A DNA stretch of 16,040 nt from Micavibrio_A sp035759665. GTDB taxonomy: Bacteria > Pseudomonadota > Alphaproteobacteria > Micavibrionales > Micavibrionaceae. The stretch spans positions 1 through 16,040 of the forward strand of contig DASTUM010000079.1 in assembly GCA_035759665.1 (NCBI GenBank), read 5' to 3'. This document shows positions 6,437 to 14,505 of this stretch, piece by piece; position 1 is the first letter of the stretch; each line of letters starts with the position of its first letter. The position numbers and the translations under genes are program-made. The notes beneath the pieces are model-generated. The model made no database searches. It saw only the letters and a list, made by a program, of their open reading frames with translations, and was not told the DNA's origin.

Positions 6437-8068
6437 ATGGCGATTTTTAGCCCATCCAGATGTGTTCTTCTCCTTAGCGACGAGGGGCTGAATATCTTTG
6501 ATGTATCGGGGCGCGTCCATCTTCTCGATTCCATTCCGTGGGAAACACAGGATTTCGAAGAGGCGGCCTCGGATGTCATTAAAAAGAAATGCCGCGGCAA
6601 ATCCGTCCTTATCCTGAACGATATGGTTGAACAGCACTACCGCAAGGAGCGCGTACCCAAGGTCAGCCCGTTCGACAAAGGCAATATTCTCAAACGCCGC
6701 GTTTCCGCCGCGTTTCCGTCCTATCCGATCCGCGCTGCGATCAAGCTGAAAGAGAAAGCCCCTGCGCGCGAGGGGCAGCCGAACGGGGAAATATATCTTT
6801 TCGCCGCCGTTCCGTTTTCCGAAAATATCCGCAAAACTCTGGACGCCGTTCAGAAGTCTTATGCGGCCATCGCCGGATTCAGTCTGCTTCCCGTTGAATC
6901 CTCCTCGATGATTCACGCGCTTTCAAAGAAACTAGCCAAGCGCGGCGACAATGTCGCGACGTGGACGGTCTTCGTCGGGCAGCATCAGAGCGGCGGTTTA
7001 CGCCAGATCGTGACCAAGAACGGTGAACTCGCCCTGACGCGTATGACGCCGATCATTGACACCGACATCGATCAGGATGTCTGGACGTCCGAAGTCGCCA
7101 ACGAGCTCAAGGGAACGATGAGCTATCTTTCCCGTTTCGGCTTTGACCCTTCGGACGGGCTCGATGTTGTCATTATAGCCAACAATTCCGTGGCCGACCG
7201 AATGGTCGCGAAGGTCGATTTCCAATGCAACCTGAGTGTTCTGACCTCGGTCGAGGCGGCCAATCTTCTCGGCATAAAAATTGGGCGCCAGGAAGAGCAG
7301 CGTTATGCCGATCCCATTCATATCGCATGGGCGGGTCGCAAGTCGGCGTTGACCATGCCTTTACAGGCTGTCCAGCTTGACAAGATTTCCGGCCCCGCGC
7401 GCTTGGCCACGGCGGCATCCCTGCTTCTTCTGGCCGGTTGCGCATGGTTCGGGTATCAGGCATTTGTTTCGGCGGGCGAATGGGCAAGCAATGCGTCCAG
7501 AATTTCCGATGCAACCATGCGTGTCGACAGCCTGAGCTCTCAGCATATAGCCGAAATCGAAAAGAAAAAGGCGGCTGGCGTCGATTTCATGCTGATCGAA
7601 AGCTCGACCAAAGTCTTCGACAGGCTTGAAAAAAAATCGATGAAACCGTTGAGTGTGTTCGAGGCGATCGGCCATTCTCTTGGAGCTGATCTGCACATCA
7701 CGTCAATGGAAGTGAAGCCCGTTGGCGGGGGGGCGAATGCATTTTCCGCGGGAGGGCTACAGGCTCCGGAATCCTTTGTCGTCGATACGCCGGGGCAACC
7801 CGCCGCGCAGGCCGAGTATGATGTCGTCATACGCATTATTTTGCCAGCGGAGCTGGATCCGAAAAAAGGCGTCGAACTTATTTCCGACCTTGAATCCCGT
7901 TTAAAGGCGAATCTGCCGCAACATTCCGTCTCTATCCTTAAGCAGGTTGCGGATCTTAGCTATACCGGCAATTTCATCGGCGAGGCCACGAGCAAGATCG
8001 AAGAACAGCAAGGAAAAGAAAAGCAGGACTATGAAGCCCAGATAGTCATCCGGGGAGTGATGATATGA
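6437..8068 (+). CDS. PilM-PilN fusion (MshI/GspL-like) inner-membrane assembly protein
   Basis: Predicted bitopic protein, 543 residues. Residues 1 to about 300 resemble the cytoplasmic actin-like fold of PilM/GspL in length and layout, but the glycine-rich nucleotide-binding motif of true PilM (DIGS near the N-terminus) is not visible, as in GspL and MshI. One membrane helix lies at about 322-345, after a basic residue. A helical stretch at 350-402 and a PilN/GspL-like periplasmic domain (about 403-543) follow, interrupted by a G/A/P-rich insert (428-460). It probably recruits the ATPase and joins it to the PilO-like protein encoded next, whose start overlaps its stop (ATGA). ATG 6437 has AGG ten bases upstream. 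Family assignment rests on architecture and neighbours more than on motifs, so the precise name is uncertain. Confidence 0.75.
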   Translation: MAIFSPSRCVLLLSDEGLNIFDVSGRVHLLDSIPWETQDFEEAASDVIKKKCRGKSVLILNDMVEQHYRKERVPKVSPFDKGNILKRRVSAAFPSYPIRAAIKLKEKAPAREGQPNGEIYLFAAVPFSENIRKTLDAVQKSYAAIAGFSLLPVESSSMIHALSKKLAKRGDNVATWTVFVGQHQSGGLRQIVTKNGELALTRMTPIIDTDIDQDVWTSEVANELKGTMSYLSRFGFDPSDGLDVVIIANNSVADRMVAKVDFQCNLSVLTSVEAANLLGIKIGRQEEQRYADPIHIAWAGRKSALTMPLQAVQLDKISGPARLATAASLLLLAGCAWFGYQAFVSAGEWASNASRISDATMRVDSLSSQHIAEIEKKKAAGVDFMLIESSTKVFDRLEKKSMKPLSVFEAIGHSLGADLHITSMEVKPVGGGANAFSAGGLQAPESFVVDTPGQPAAQAEYDVVIRIILPAELDPKKGVELISDLESRLKANLPQHSVSILKQVADLSYTGNFIGEATSKIEEQQGKEKQDYEAQIVIRGVMI

Positions 8069-8742
8069 TAACCTCTATCGGATATAAAAAATCGCTTCTG
8101 CTCTTTGTTCTGGCTGGTGCCTTCGTCTTCCTGGGGTTTGCCACCTATTTCGTGTTCCAGCCCAAGGCTGCGGCCAGCAAATCGGAATTACAAAAGCTTG
8201 AGGCCCAGGCGCTGGCGCTGCAAAGCGAAGTCGACCAGATGCAGCAGGATTTCGCGCTGTTCGATTCCAAGAAGGCGCTGTTTGAAAATATCAGCCGCAT
8301 GGGTTTTTTCAACGACCAGAACCGCGTGCTCGCCCGCGAGCGCTTCGACACGCTGCAAAAACTTTCGAAGATCATGTCCGCGCGCTATGAAATCAAACCT
8401 GCCAAGGTTTTTTCACAGGACATTCCTCTTGAAACCGGATTCGTCGTAATGGAAAGCCCAATAACGATGACGCTTACCGCTATGGACGATGTCGATATTT
8501 ATCGCTTCATCTATTACCTGAATTACGGCTTCCCGGGACACATTACGATCGACAGGCTTGAGATCAAGCGCGAGGGCGAGGTGACGCCGGAGACGCTGAA
8601 AGCCATCGGCCGCGGCAATCCGCCGGCGCTGATTACTGCGACCATGTCAATGCAGTGGAGGACGATGGCCCGCAAGGAATCGATCGCTCCCGAAACCTTG
8701 AGCTCCAACACGGCTGTCCAGCCTGCCGGAGGCCCGCGATAA
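8065..8742 (+). CDS. PilO/MshJ/GspM-like inner-membrane assembly protein
   Basis: 225 residues: short cytoplasmic N-terminus, one membrane helix (about 10-31), a coiled-coil segment (about 36-75, heptad-like LQKLEAQALALQSEV), then a compact alpha/beta region (about 100-200) fitting the ferredoxin-like periplasmic domain of PilO/GspM, and a polar tail. PilO proteins dimerise with PilN in the periplasm and help align platform and secretin. The gene overlaps the preceding one by four bases (ATGA) and has GGGGAG seven bases before its start, so the pair is probably translationally coupled. It has no catalytic motif. Assignment rests on topology, size and position after the PilMN fusion; sequence identity to known PilO is not obvious by eye. 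Confidence 0.72.
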   Translation: MITSIGYKKSLLLFVLAGAFVFLGFATYFVFQPKAAASKSELQKLEAQALALQSEVDQMQQDFALFDSKKALFENISRMGFFNDQNRVLARERFDTLQKLSKIMSARYEIKPAKVFSQDIPLETGFVVMESPITMTLTAMDDVDIYRFIYYLNYGFPGHITIDRLEIKREGEVTPETLKAIGRGNPPALITATMSMQWRTMARKESIAPETLSSNTAVQPAGGPR

Positions 8743-9371
8743 TGAAACCGATCCTTCTGTCCGCTCTGCTCGTTACCATTTCCTCGCTACCGGCCTATGC
8801 CCAAAACGCGGACATCCAGACTCCGCCCGCCACGAACATCGTCGTGCCCGAGGCCCGAACGCCGCCGCCCGTTTCCGGCGTTGCCGATGGGGCGGCTCCT
8901 GCAGCAACCACGACGATCGTTGCTTCCGTTCCGCCTGCGGAAGACGAGAAGGCTGCCGGCCTGACCCCGATTGAAAAAGAAATCAACGAGCAACTGGCCT
9001 ATCTTCGCCCCACGGTGAACATTGAAACGATGCCTTCGCTCTTCTTCTCCATATGGGAGCATGATCTTGTGCGCGATGCGCGCCGCGGCCTGAACACACG
9101 CGACGGCTCTGACGACGGCGTGGATATCACCGGGCCGCGCGATATTTCGCTTGGCGGCATCGTTTACGCCTCCGGCAAGGACTGGACGATTTGGCTCAAC
9201 AATATCCGCATTTCGCCGAATAGAATTCCGAGCGAGGTTATGGATCTGAAAGTGTATAGCACGCATATCGACCTGGAATGGTTCGATGCGCAGACGAACC
9301 AGATTTTCCCGATCCGCCTCCGTCCGCATCAGCGTTTCAATCTGGATACGCGTATCTTCCTGCCGGGCTGA
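8742..9371 (+). CDS. Small exported periplasmic protein in the PilP/MshK/GspC position
   Basis: 209 residues. Signal peptide 1-20 (MKPILL..., cleavage after AYA), then a Pro/Ala-rich linker to about residue 70. A folded part follows from about 75, with PSLFFSIWEHDLVRDARRG (98-116) and a C-terminal beta-rich block (134-209) starting ISLGGIVYASG and ending in RLRPHQRFNLDTRIFLPG. PilP, GspC and MshK combine an N-terminal anchor or linker with a small beta domain that binds the secretin, and here the gene follows the PilN- and PilO-like genes exactly where such a protein is expected. The LGGIVYASGKDW segment resembles the 'LxGIV' opening of PilP/GspC homology regions, but this is weak. ATG 8742 overlaps the previous stop (TAATG) and has GGAGG nine bases upstream, so it is preferred to the longer frame from 8655. 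Function is inferred from position. Confidence 0.65.
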   Translation: MKPILLSALLVTISSLPAYAQNADIQTPPATNIVVPEARTPPPVSGVADGAAPAATTTIVASVPPAEDEKAAGLTPIEKEINEQLAYLRPTVNIETMPSLFFSIWEHDLVRDARRGLNTRDGSDDGVDITGPRDISLGGIVYASGKDWTIWLNNIRISPNRIPSEVMDLKVYSTHIDLEWFDAQTNQIFPIRLRPHQRFNLDTRIFLPG

Positions 9372-9372
9372 G

Positions 9373-10110
9373 ATGACGGACGCTTTTCTCGATATCCGGA
9401 ATGTTTCCGCGGAATATGGCGGGCATGAGGTCATATCGGAAATTACGCTCAACGTTTGCGCCGGTGAAACCTATGGCCTTGTGGGCCTCAACGGCGCCGG
9501 GAAAACCACGCTCCTGAAAACGATTCTCGGTCTGAAAGATCAGTCTTGCGGAACCATCACCGTCGCGGGCCATCCGTCCGGCGGCGCGGACGCCAAGAAA
9601 AACCTGGCTTTTTTGCCGGAGCGTTTTGACCCCGCATGGTTTCTCAACGCCTATGAATTCATAGCCTTCTCGCTTTCGCTCTATGGCCGCAAGGCCAGCC
9701 GCAAGGATATCGACGCCATGGCGGCCAAGCTGGGGCTGCAAAAGGAATTCCTCCCCAAACGCGCGCAAACTTATTCCAAGGGGATGCGTCAGAAGCTCGG
9801 CCTGATGACCACCTTTATGACCGGCTGCCCGCTGCTAATTCTCGATGAACCGATGAGCGGACTAGACCCTCTGGCGCGCGCTCAAGTGAAGGACATTATC
9901 GCAGAGGCGAGGGAGCAGGGACGCACGACCTTCCTGAGTTCCCATATTTTGTCGGATATGGAAGAACTGTGCGATCGCATCGCCGTGCTTCACGAAGGTC
10001 GAATCGCATTTATCGGAAAACCGGGTGATTTGATCGCGCAATCCGGGCAACTTCAACTCGAACGCGCGTTCCTTTCCCTGATCCATCCGCCGGCGTCCGA
10101 GGCGGCGTGA
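9373..10110 (+). CDS. ABC transporter ATP-binding protein inside the pilus operon
   Basis: 245-residue cytoplasmic ABC ATPase of the ABC-2/NatA-like type. Walker A GLNGAGKT (38-45), a Q-loop region with LPERFDP (81-87), signature YSKGMRQKL (134-142, SKGM in place of LSGGQ, common in this subfamily), Walker B LLILDEP (154-160), D-loop SGLD (162-165) and switch histidine H191 are all present, so it should hydrolyse ATP. ATG 9373 starts one base after the previous stop with no good ribosome-binding site, suggesting translational coupling; the open frame upstream to 9286 lies inside the neighbour. No membrane permease is next to it in the window. ABC ATPases are not core pilus parts, though an ABC transporter (PilGHI) is required for pili in Myxococcus. 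Its partner and substrate are unknown; involvement in the pilus is inferred from position. Confidence 0.92.
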   Translation: MTDAFLDIRNVSAEYGGHEVISEITLNVCAGETYGLVGLNGAGKTTLLKTILGLKDQSCGTITVAGHPSGGADAKKNLAFLPERFDPAWFLNAYEFIAFSLSLYGRKASRKDIDAMAAKLGLQKEFLPKRAQTYSKGMRQKLGLMTTFMTGCPLLILDEPMSGLDPLARAQVKDIIAEAREQGRTTFLSSHILSDMEELCDRIAVLHEGRIAFIGKPGDLIAQSGQLQLERAFLSLIHPPASEAA

Positions 10111-10120
10111 TTTTTGTGAA

Positions 10121-10149
10121 TTCCCTTTTAAGGCGTTTTTTGATAGAAT
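10121..10149 (+). promoter_or_regulatory. Possible internal promoter (extended -10) before the TPR gene
   Basis: An extended -10, TGA followed by TAGAAT (10141-10149), lies 17 bp after a poor -35 (TTCCCT, 10121-10126) in the 95-base gap between the ABC ATPase and TPR genes. A transcript would start near 10156, about 50 nt before ATG 10206. A GANTC site (GAATC, 10146-10150) overlaps the -10. This is the first sizeable gap after four tightly packed genes, which supports a secondary promoter. Confidence 0.3.
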
Positions 10150-10205
10150 CAGCTTTGAAATTCTATGCCTCCCTTCCTTCTGACCATTTTAAAGTGTCCA
10201 GGCCC

Positions 10206-11279
10206 ATGAAAAAGATCAATAAACAATTTCTCCTTCTCGGATTCTCCGTGATTGCTGTGTCTCTTTGCGCATTTGCACCGGATGCGCAGGCGCAAAACGA
10301 CGGAACGGTCAGCGCCGTCGGCACGCCGTCAGGGCCCGAGGCCAAAAAGGAATTCCCGCCGCAGCCCGTCAGCGTTGCGCCGGAAGAAGAAGCGCCAGAA
10401 TCGGCGGCGCCCGCACCCGTTGCCGATACTTCTATTCCTCCCGCCGCGACGGCGCCCTCGCAACCCGCCCAGAGCGGTCTGACTCCCATCCCAGGTGAAG
10501 CCTCCGATACCGTGACGGGCACGAACGTCATGGGTGATACTGGAAAAACCCGCCATTCGGGCACTTATTACGATGCAGACGCACTCGTTCCCGACAGGGA
10601 TCTCGCCAAAACCGGCGCGACGGGGCCGCGCAAGGTCGATCCCGCGATTGAGCCGGGGCAGAAATACGTGGTTGTCCAGAAAGGCGCTAGTGCATCGTCG
10701 TTCGAAGCGCAATTTGTCGCCGCTACGCGTGCCCTGAAACTTGGCCGCTATGCCGCAGCCATGGAAATGTACGAAAAACTTTACAAGAAAAATCACCGCG
10801 ATCCGCGCATCCTGATGGGGCTTGCGGTCGCGCAACAAGGTGCGGGATTTCAGCAATCTGCGGCCAGCACCTACGAAGACTTGCTTAAAATCCAGCCGAA
10901 CAACGCGGACGCCATCGTCAATCTGATGGGGCTGATGAAAGCGCAATACCCTTCGGTGACGCTCAAGAAACTTATGGAACTGCGCAACAAGTATCCGACC
11001 AATCCCGGCGTTCCCGCGCAAATCGCGCTGGTGAACGCGGCGCAGGGCGATTATGACGGCGCGGTCAAATTCTTCGAAATTGCCGCCAGCATGGATCCGC
11101 GTAACGCATCGCACATTTACAACATGGCGATTGCGGTGGATAAAAAAGGCAATTCGGCGAAGGCTATCAAATTGTACGAGCGCGCGCTCGAACTGGATTC
11201 CACTTATGGCGACGCCGCCAGCGGTCTGCCTCGCGAACAAATCTACGACCGCCTCGTCGTGCTTCGCCGCAAGGTATAA
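10206..11279 (+). CDS. Periplasmic tetratricopeptide-repeat protein (MshN-like position)
   Basis: 357 residues. Signal peptide 1-29 (MKKINKQF, hydrophobic core, cleavage after AQA), then a long Pro/Ala/Glu-rich linker (about 35-105), an unassigned segment (about 110-165) and about five TPR-type helix pairs (166-334). Clear examples are ALKLGRYAAAMEMYEKL and GNSAKAIKLYERALELD. TPR arrays are protein-docking scaffolds; in pilus systems PilF/PilW help secretin assembly and MshN is a TPR protein of the MSHA operon. The exported Pro-rich plus TPR layout fits MshN better than lipoprotein PilF, since there is no lipobox. ATG 10206 has AGG four bases upstream and gives the signal peptide; the GTG frame from 10107 would bury it. 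Function is inferred from family and position. Confidence 0.83.
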   Translation: MKKINKQFLLLGFSVIAVSLCAFAPDAQAQNDGTVSAVGTPSGPEAKKEFPPQPVSVAPEEEAPESAAPAPVADTSIPPAATAPSQPAQSGLTPIPGEASDTVTGTNVMGDTGKTRHSGTYYDADALVPDRDLAKTGATGPRKVDPAIEPGQKYVVVQKGASASSFEAQFVAATRALKLGRYAAAMEMYEKLYKKNHRDPRILMGLAVAQQGAGFQQSAASTYEDLLKIQPNNADAIVNLMGLMKAQYPSVTLKKLMELRNKYPTNPGVPAQIALVNAAQGDYDGAVKFFEIAASMDPRNASHIYNMAIAVDKKGNSAKAIKLYERALELDSTYGDAASGLPREQIYDRLVVLRRKV

Positions 11280-11282
11280 AAC

Positions 11283-12095
11283 ATGTCGGCGGGCGCGGAT
11301 CTCCCCGCCGCTATTATCCTGACAGTGTCTACCGTCTTTCTGGGGCTATGCCTTGGCAGTTTTGCCACGGCTCTCGTCTATCGCATTCCGCGCGGCATGG
11401 CGTGGGCTATCCCATCCAAAGACGATAAAATAAATCGATCTCGTTGCCCGTCCTGCAACGTGGCCTTGCGCATATTTGATCTCGTTCCTGTTTTTTCGTG
11501 GCTTTTCTCACGCGGACGCTGCCGCCATTGTCATGCGAAGATTTCTGTCTCTTATCCGCTGATCGAACTGACGACCATGCTTTTGACCGTCGCGCTTTTC
11601 TGGGCGTGGGGCTTTTCCGTGGTTTCCGCGCCGCTACTGCTGGCCGTGCCGTTTATGGTGGCTGCCGTTATCATCGATTGGGAGCGCATGATCCTGCCCG
11701 ACGACATCAATATTTCCCTGTCCGTCCTGGCGGTTTTTTATGTGCTGCTATCCTGGTGGAATGCGGATTGGGCCATGGACGTTTTTGCGGAGGCCGCCCT
11801 TGGAGCCCTTTTATTGTCCGGGACGATGTTTGCCGCGTCTTATGCCGTCTCAAAATGGAAAGGGCGTCCTGCGCTCGGACAAGGGGATTTGAAATTCCTG
11901 CCCGCCGCCGGACTTTTTTTAGGGATAGCCCCTTTGCCGTATTATCTGGGGCTGAGCGGGCTTTTGGGGCTGTTTACCGCTCTTTTAAAGGGGGAAGGCG
12001 GGCGGAAAGCTGCGTTCCCTTTCGGCCCGGCACTGATTATTTCTCTCTATATTCACGTTTTTTTAACCGGATTAGGGTTTGATTATACTTGGTGA
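11283..12095 (+). CDS. pilD: Type IV prepilin peptidase / N-methyltransferase (A24 family)
   Basis: Polytopic inner-membrane aspartic protease, 270 residues, that cleaves the basic leader of prepilins and usually methylates the new N-terminus. The N-terminal domain has GSFATALVYRIPRG (25-38) and two zinc-type pairs, CPSC (55-58) and CRHC (80-83), typical of bifunctional PilD. Catalytic aspartates are D132 (IIDWERMILPDD) and D202 (GQGDLKFLPAAG), the two signature motifs of the family. The conserved FPFGPAL is at 245-251. About seven or eight hydrophobic helices are visible. It starts three bases after the TPR stop with a weak ribosome-binding site. A peptidase inside the cluster implies pilin-like substrates, which must be encoded elsewhere. 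Confidence 0.94.
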   Translation: MSAGADLPAAIILTVSTVFLGLCLGSFATALVYRIPRGMAWAIPSKDDKINRSRCPSCNVALRIFDLVPVFSWLFSRGRCRHCHAKISVSYPLIELTTMLLTVALFWAWGFSVVSAPLLLAVPFMVAAVIIDWERMILPDDINISLSVLAVFYVLLSWWNADWAMDVFAEAALGALLLSGTMFAASYAVSKWKGRPALGQGDLKFLPAAGLFLGIAPLPYYLGLSGLLGLFTALLKGEGGRKAAFPFGPALIISLYIHVFLTGLGFDYTW

Positions 12096-12177
12096 TCTAC
12101 TTGACCGGGGACGGGGGTAGGCATCACACTGCGGGATAGTTTCTTTCGAACGCTTCTGTTCCGTTTCAATTTTTCAT

Positions 12178-12184
12178 AGGGGAG
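12178..12184 (+). promoter_or_regulatory. Ribosome-binding site deciding the GTG start of pilT
   Basis: AGGGGAG lies eight bases before GTG 12193. This is one of the strongest Shine-Dalgarno matches in the window and supports a GTG start. The preceding 97-base gap after the prepilin peptidase gene also has TTGACC at 12101-12106, a good -35 word, but no -10 at a suitable distance. I see no terminator there. Confidence 0.75.
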
Positions 12185-12192
12185 ACTCCGCC

Positions 12193-13344
12193 GTGGATCT
12201 TACGCAACTCTTGGCATTTACCATGCAGAACAAGGCATCGGACCTTCACTTGAGTCCGAACAATCTGCCTGTTATCCGCGTTCACGGCTCTTTGCGCCGC
12301 GTCAAAACGGACAGCCCCCTTAACAGCGATAATATTCGTTCCATGCTTTACTCGGTCATGACCGAACAACAGCGCGCGGACTACGAAAAGGACATGGAGC
12401 TCGACTTCGCCATTTCGTTCGGTGAAAAGGCCCGTTTCCGTGTGAACGCCTTTACGACGCGCAACGGCGCCGCCGCCGTGTTTCGGGCCATCCCGTCCGA
12501 CATTCCGTCGATGGCGGATCTCGACCTGCCGCCGATCATGAAACGCTTCGCCGAACTCGACCGCGGAATCATCCTCGTGACAGGTGCCACCGGTAGCGGT
12601 AAATCGACGACGCTCGCGTCGCTGATCAATCATATCAACGTGACGATGGACAAGCACATCATCACGATCGAAGACCCAGTCGAATTTTTCCACAATTCGC
12701 AAAAATCGCTGATTAACCACCGCGAAATCGGGCGCGACACGCTATCCTTCGCCCGCGCGCTGAAGTCTTCCTTGCGTGAAGACCCGGACGTGATTTTGGT
12801 CGGGGAGATGCGTGACTATGAAACGATTTCTCTCGCCCTGACGGCTGCCGAGACAGGACACCTTGTTCTGGCGACATTGCACGCCTCGACCGCTGCGAAG
12901 GCCGTCGACCGTATCCTCGACGTCTTTCCCACGGGCGATAAGCCAATGGCCCGTACGATGCTCGCAGGCTCTCTTCAGGGCGTCGTCGCGCAAACGCTTC
13001 TTCAACGCGCGGGCAGCAGCGGGCGCGTCGGGGCCTTCGAGGTTCTGGTCGGCACAAACGCAGTGCGCAACCTGATCCGCGAAAACCAGGTACCGCAGAT
13101 TTACTCGATGATCCAGACAGGATCGCGCTACGGCATGGTGACCATGGCCGATTATGTTGGAAGCCTGTTGCAGCAGGGCGTCATCGATGCCGAGACCGCA
13201 CGTTCCGCCGTGCTCGAAGTGACCGAGGAAAGTGATGAGCGCGACAGCGACCACACGTCCGTTGCCCTAGGAGGCGGCAAGATCGCGGCCAAAGGTGGCA
13301 AAAGCGAAGGCCGCGGCGGCGAAGGCGGAGGTTATTCCTTTTAA
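12193..13344 (+). CDS. pilT: PilT retraction ATPase
   Basis: Cytoplasmic hexameric ATPase, 383 residues, that depolymerises the fibre. It lacks the N-terminal MshEN domain and zinc cysteines of assembly ATPases. Motifs: ASDLHLSPNNLP (15-26), Walker A GATGSGKST (131-139), Asp box IEDPVEF (159-165), Walker B REDPDVILVGEMRD (195-208; E205), His box TGHLVLATLHAS (221-232), and AVRNLIRE (290-297), the PilT motif needed for retraction (usually AIRNLIRE), followed by QIYSMIQTGS. The family is usually about 345 residues; the extra length is a Ser/Asp then Gly/Lys-rich tail (about 348-383). The GTG start has a strong ribosome-binding site. The stop overlaps the start of pilU (TAATG), so the two motors are probably made together. 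Confidence 0.95.
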   Translation: MDLTQLLAFTMQNKASDLHLSPNNLPVIRVHGSLRRVKTDSPLNSDNIRSMLYSVMTEQQRADYEKDMELDFAISFGEKARFRVNAFTTRNGAAAVFRAIPSDIPSMADLDLPPIMKRFAELDRGIILVTGATGSGKSTTLASLINHINVTMDKHIITIEDPVEFFHNSQKSLINHREIGRDTLSFARALKSSLREDPDVILVGEMRDYETISLALTAAETGHLVLATLHASTAAKAVDRILDVFPTGDKPMARTMLAGSLQGVVAQTLLQRAGSSGRVGAFEVLVGTNAVRNLIRENQVPQIYSMIQTGSRYGMVTMADYVGSLLQQGVIDAETARSAVLEVTEESDERDSDHTSVALGGGKIAAKGGKSEGRGGEGGGYSF

Positions 13345-14477
13345 TGGCGGTTCCATTCGCGTTTCAATGTTTGACGAAGATGAATGAAAGGGGGGCAAGC
13401 GATCTTTACCTGACGCTTGGCCATCCGCCGAGTCTTCGCATAGAAAACTACCTTGAAAATATCGGGACTGCGCCTCTCGATGAGGAAATAATTCAGGACA
13501 TACTTTCAAACATTCTGACTGCGCGCCAGCTTCGCGATTTCGAAACGAAGATGGAATTGAACACCTCGCTCGACATGGGCGAATACGGGCGCTTTCGCGT
13601 CAACGTTTTCCGTCAGCGCCAGGCGCCGGGCCTGGTCATTCGCCGGATCATTTCGAAAATTCCTTCGCTGGAGGAGCTCAGACTCCCGCCCGCGCTTTCC
13701 CGCATGGCAATGGAACCGCGCGGCCTTGTTCTCGTTACCGGCATGACGGGGAGCGGAAAATCGACGACTCTTGCCTCAATGCTCAATTACCGCAACGAAC
13801 GCACGCAAGGGCACATCCTTACGATCGAAGACCCGATCGAATATTATCACGAGCACAAAAAATCCGTCGTCACGCAACGTGAGGTCGGCGTCGATACCGA
13901 AAGTTATTACACTGCCCTGAAAAACTCTCTGCGCCAGCGTCCGGACGTTATTCTCATCGGCGAGGTTCGCGACCGCGAGGTTATGGAGCAGGCGCTGACC
14001 ATCGCTGAAACGGGACACCTGTGCCTTGCGACGCTGCACACCAACAACGCCTATCAGGCTATCGAGCGGATCGTGAACTTCTTTCCCGAAGAATTCCATA
14101 ACCAAACGCGCCTTAACCTGTCCATGAACTTAAAGGCGATCGTTTCGCAACGGCTGCTACCCTCGCAAATGGGGGGGCAGGTTCCGGCGCTGGAAATCCT
14201 GATCAACCAGGCTTTGATACGTGAGCAGATTCAGTCAGGGGATTACGAAAAAATCCCTGAAGTGATGGAGCAGAATATCGGCATTGGCATGTGCACTTTC
14301 GACCAGTCCCTGATCAAACTCTATGCCGAGGGCCATATTTCCGAGGAAACCGCGATCAGCCAATCCGATAAATCGTCCGACATGGCCGTTAAGATTCGCC
14401 AGCTTAAGCTGGGCAAGGGTGGGACCGGGCTGGGCGATCTAGATACCTCTGGGCTTAAAATTTCCGATGCCTACTAG
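13344..14477 (+). CDS. pilU: PilU, PilT-dependent accessory retraction ATPase
   Basis: 377 residues, the usual PilU length. Motifs: ASDLYLTLGHPP (18-29), Walker A GMTGSGKST (133-141), Asp box IEDPIEY (161-167), Walker B RQRPDVILIGEVRD (197-210; E207), His box TGHLCLATLHTNN (223-235). In place of AIRNLIRE it has ALIREQIQSGDY, and the C-terminal part carries GIGMCTFDQSLIKLYAEG (313-330), typical of PilU. In characterised systems PilU works only with PilT and adds retraction force. ATG 13344 overlaps the pilT stop (TAATG) with GGAGG twelve bases upstream; a later ATG at 13380 would remove conserved N-terminal residues only slightly, so the exact start is less certain. Confidence 0.94.
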   Translation: MAVPFAFQCLTKMNERGASDLYLTLGHPPSLRIENYLENIGTAPLDEEIIQDILSNILTARQLRDFETKMELNTSLDMGEYGRFRVNVFRQRQAPGLVIRRIISKIPSLEELRLPPALSRMAMEPRGLVLVTGMTGSGKSTTLASMLNYRNERTQGHILTIEDPIEYYHEHKKSVVTQREVGVDTESYYTALKNSLRQRPDVILIGEVRDREVMEQALTIAETGHLCLATLHTNNAYQAIERIVNFFPEEFHNQTRLNLSMNLKAIVSQRLLPSQMGGQVPALEILINQALIREQIQSGDYEKIPEVMEQNIGIGMCTFDQSLIKLYAEGHISEETAISQSDKSSDMAVKIRQLKLGKGGTGLGDLDTSGLKISDAY

Positions 14478-14505
14478 AGACGTTTCAGCCTGTAAATCCC
14501 TGCGG

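Noticed and set aside
12094..12125. Hairpin GATCTAC/GTAGGCATC after the prepilin peptidase gene as a terminator
   Set aside because: The stem needs a bulge, the loop is about 16 nt, and there is no T run.
12101..12129. Promoter before pilT using TTGACC as -35
   Set aside because: The -10 at the expected distance (TCACAC) is poor. The -35 word alone is not enough.
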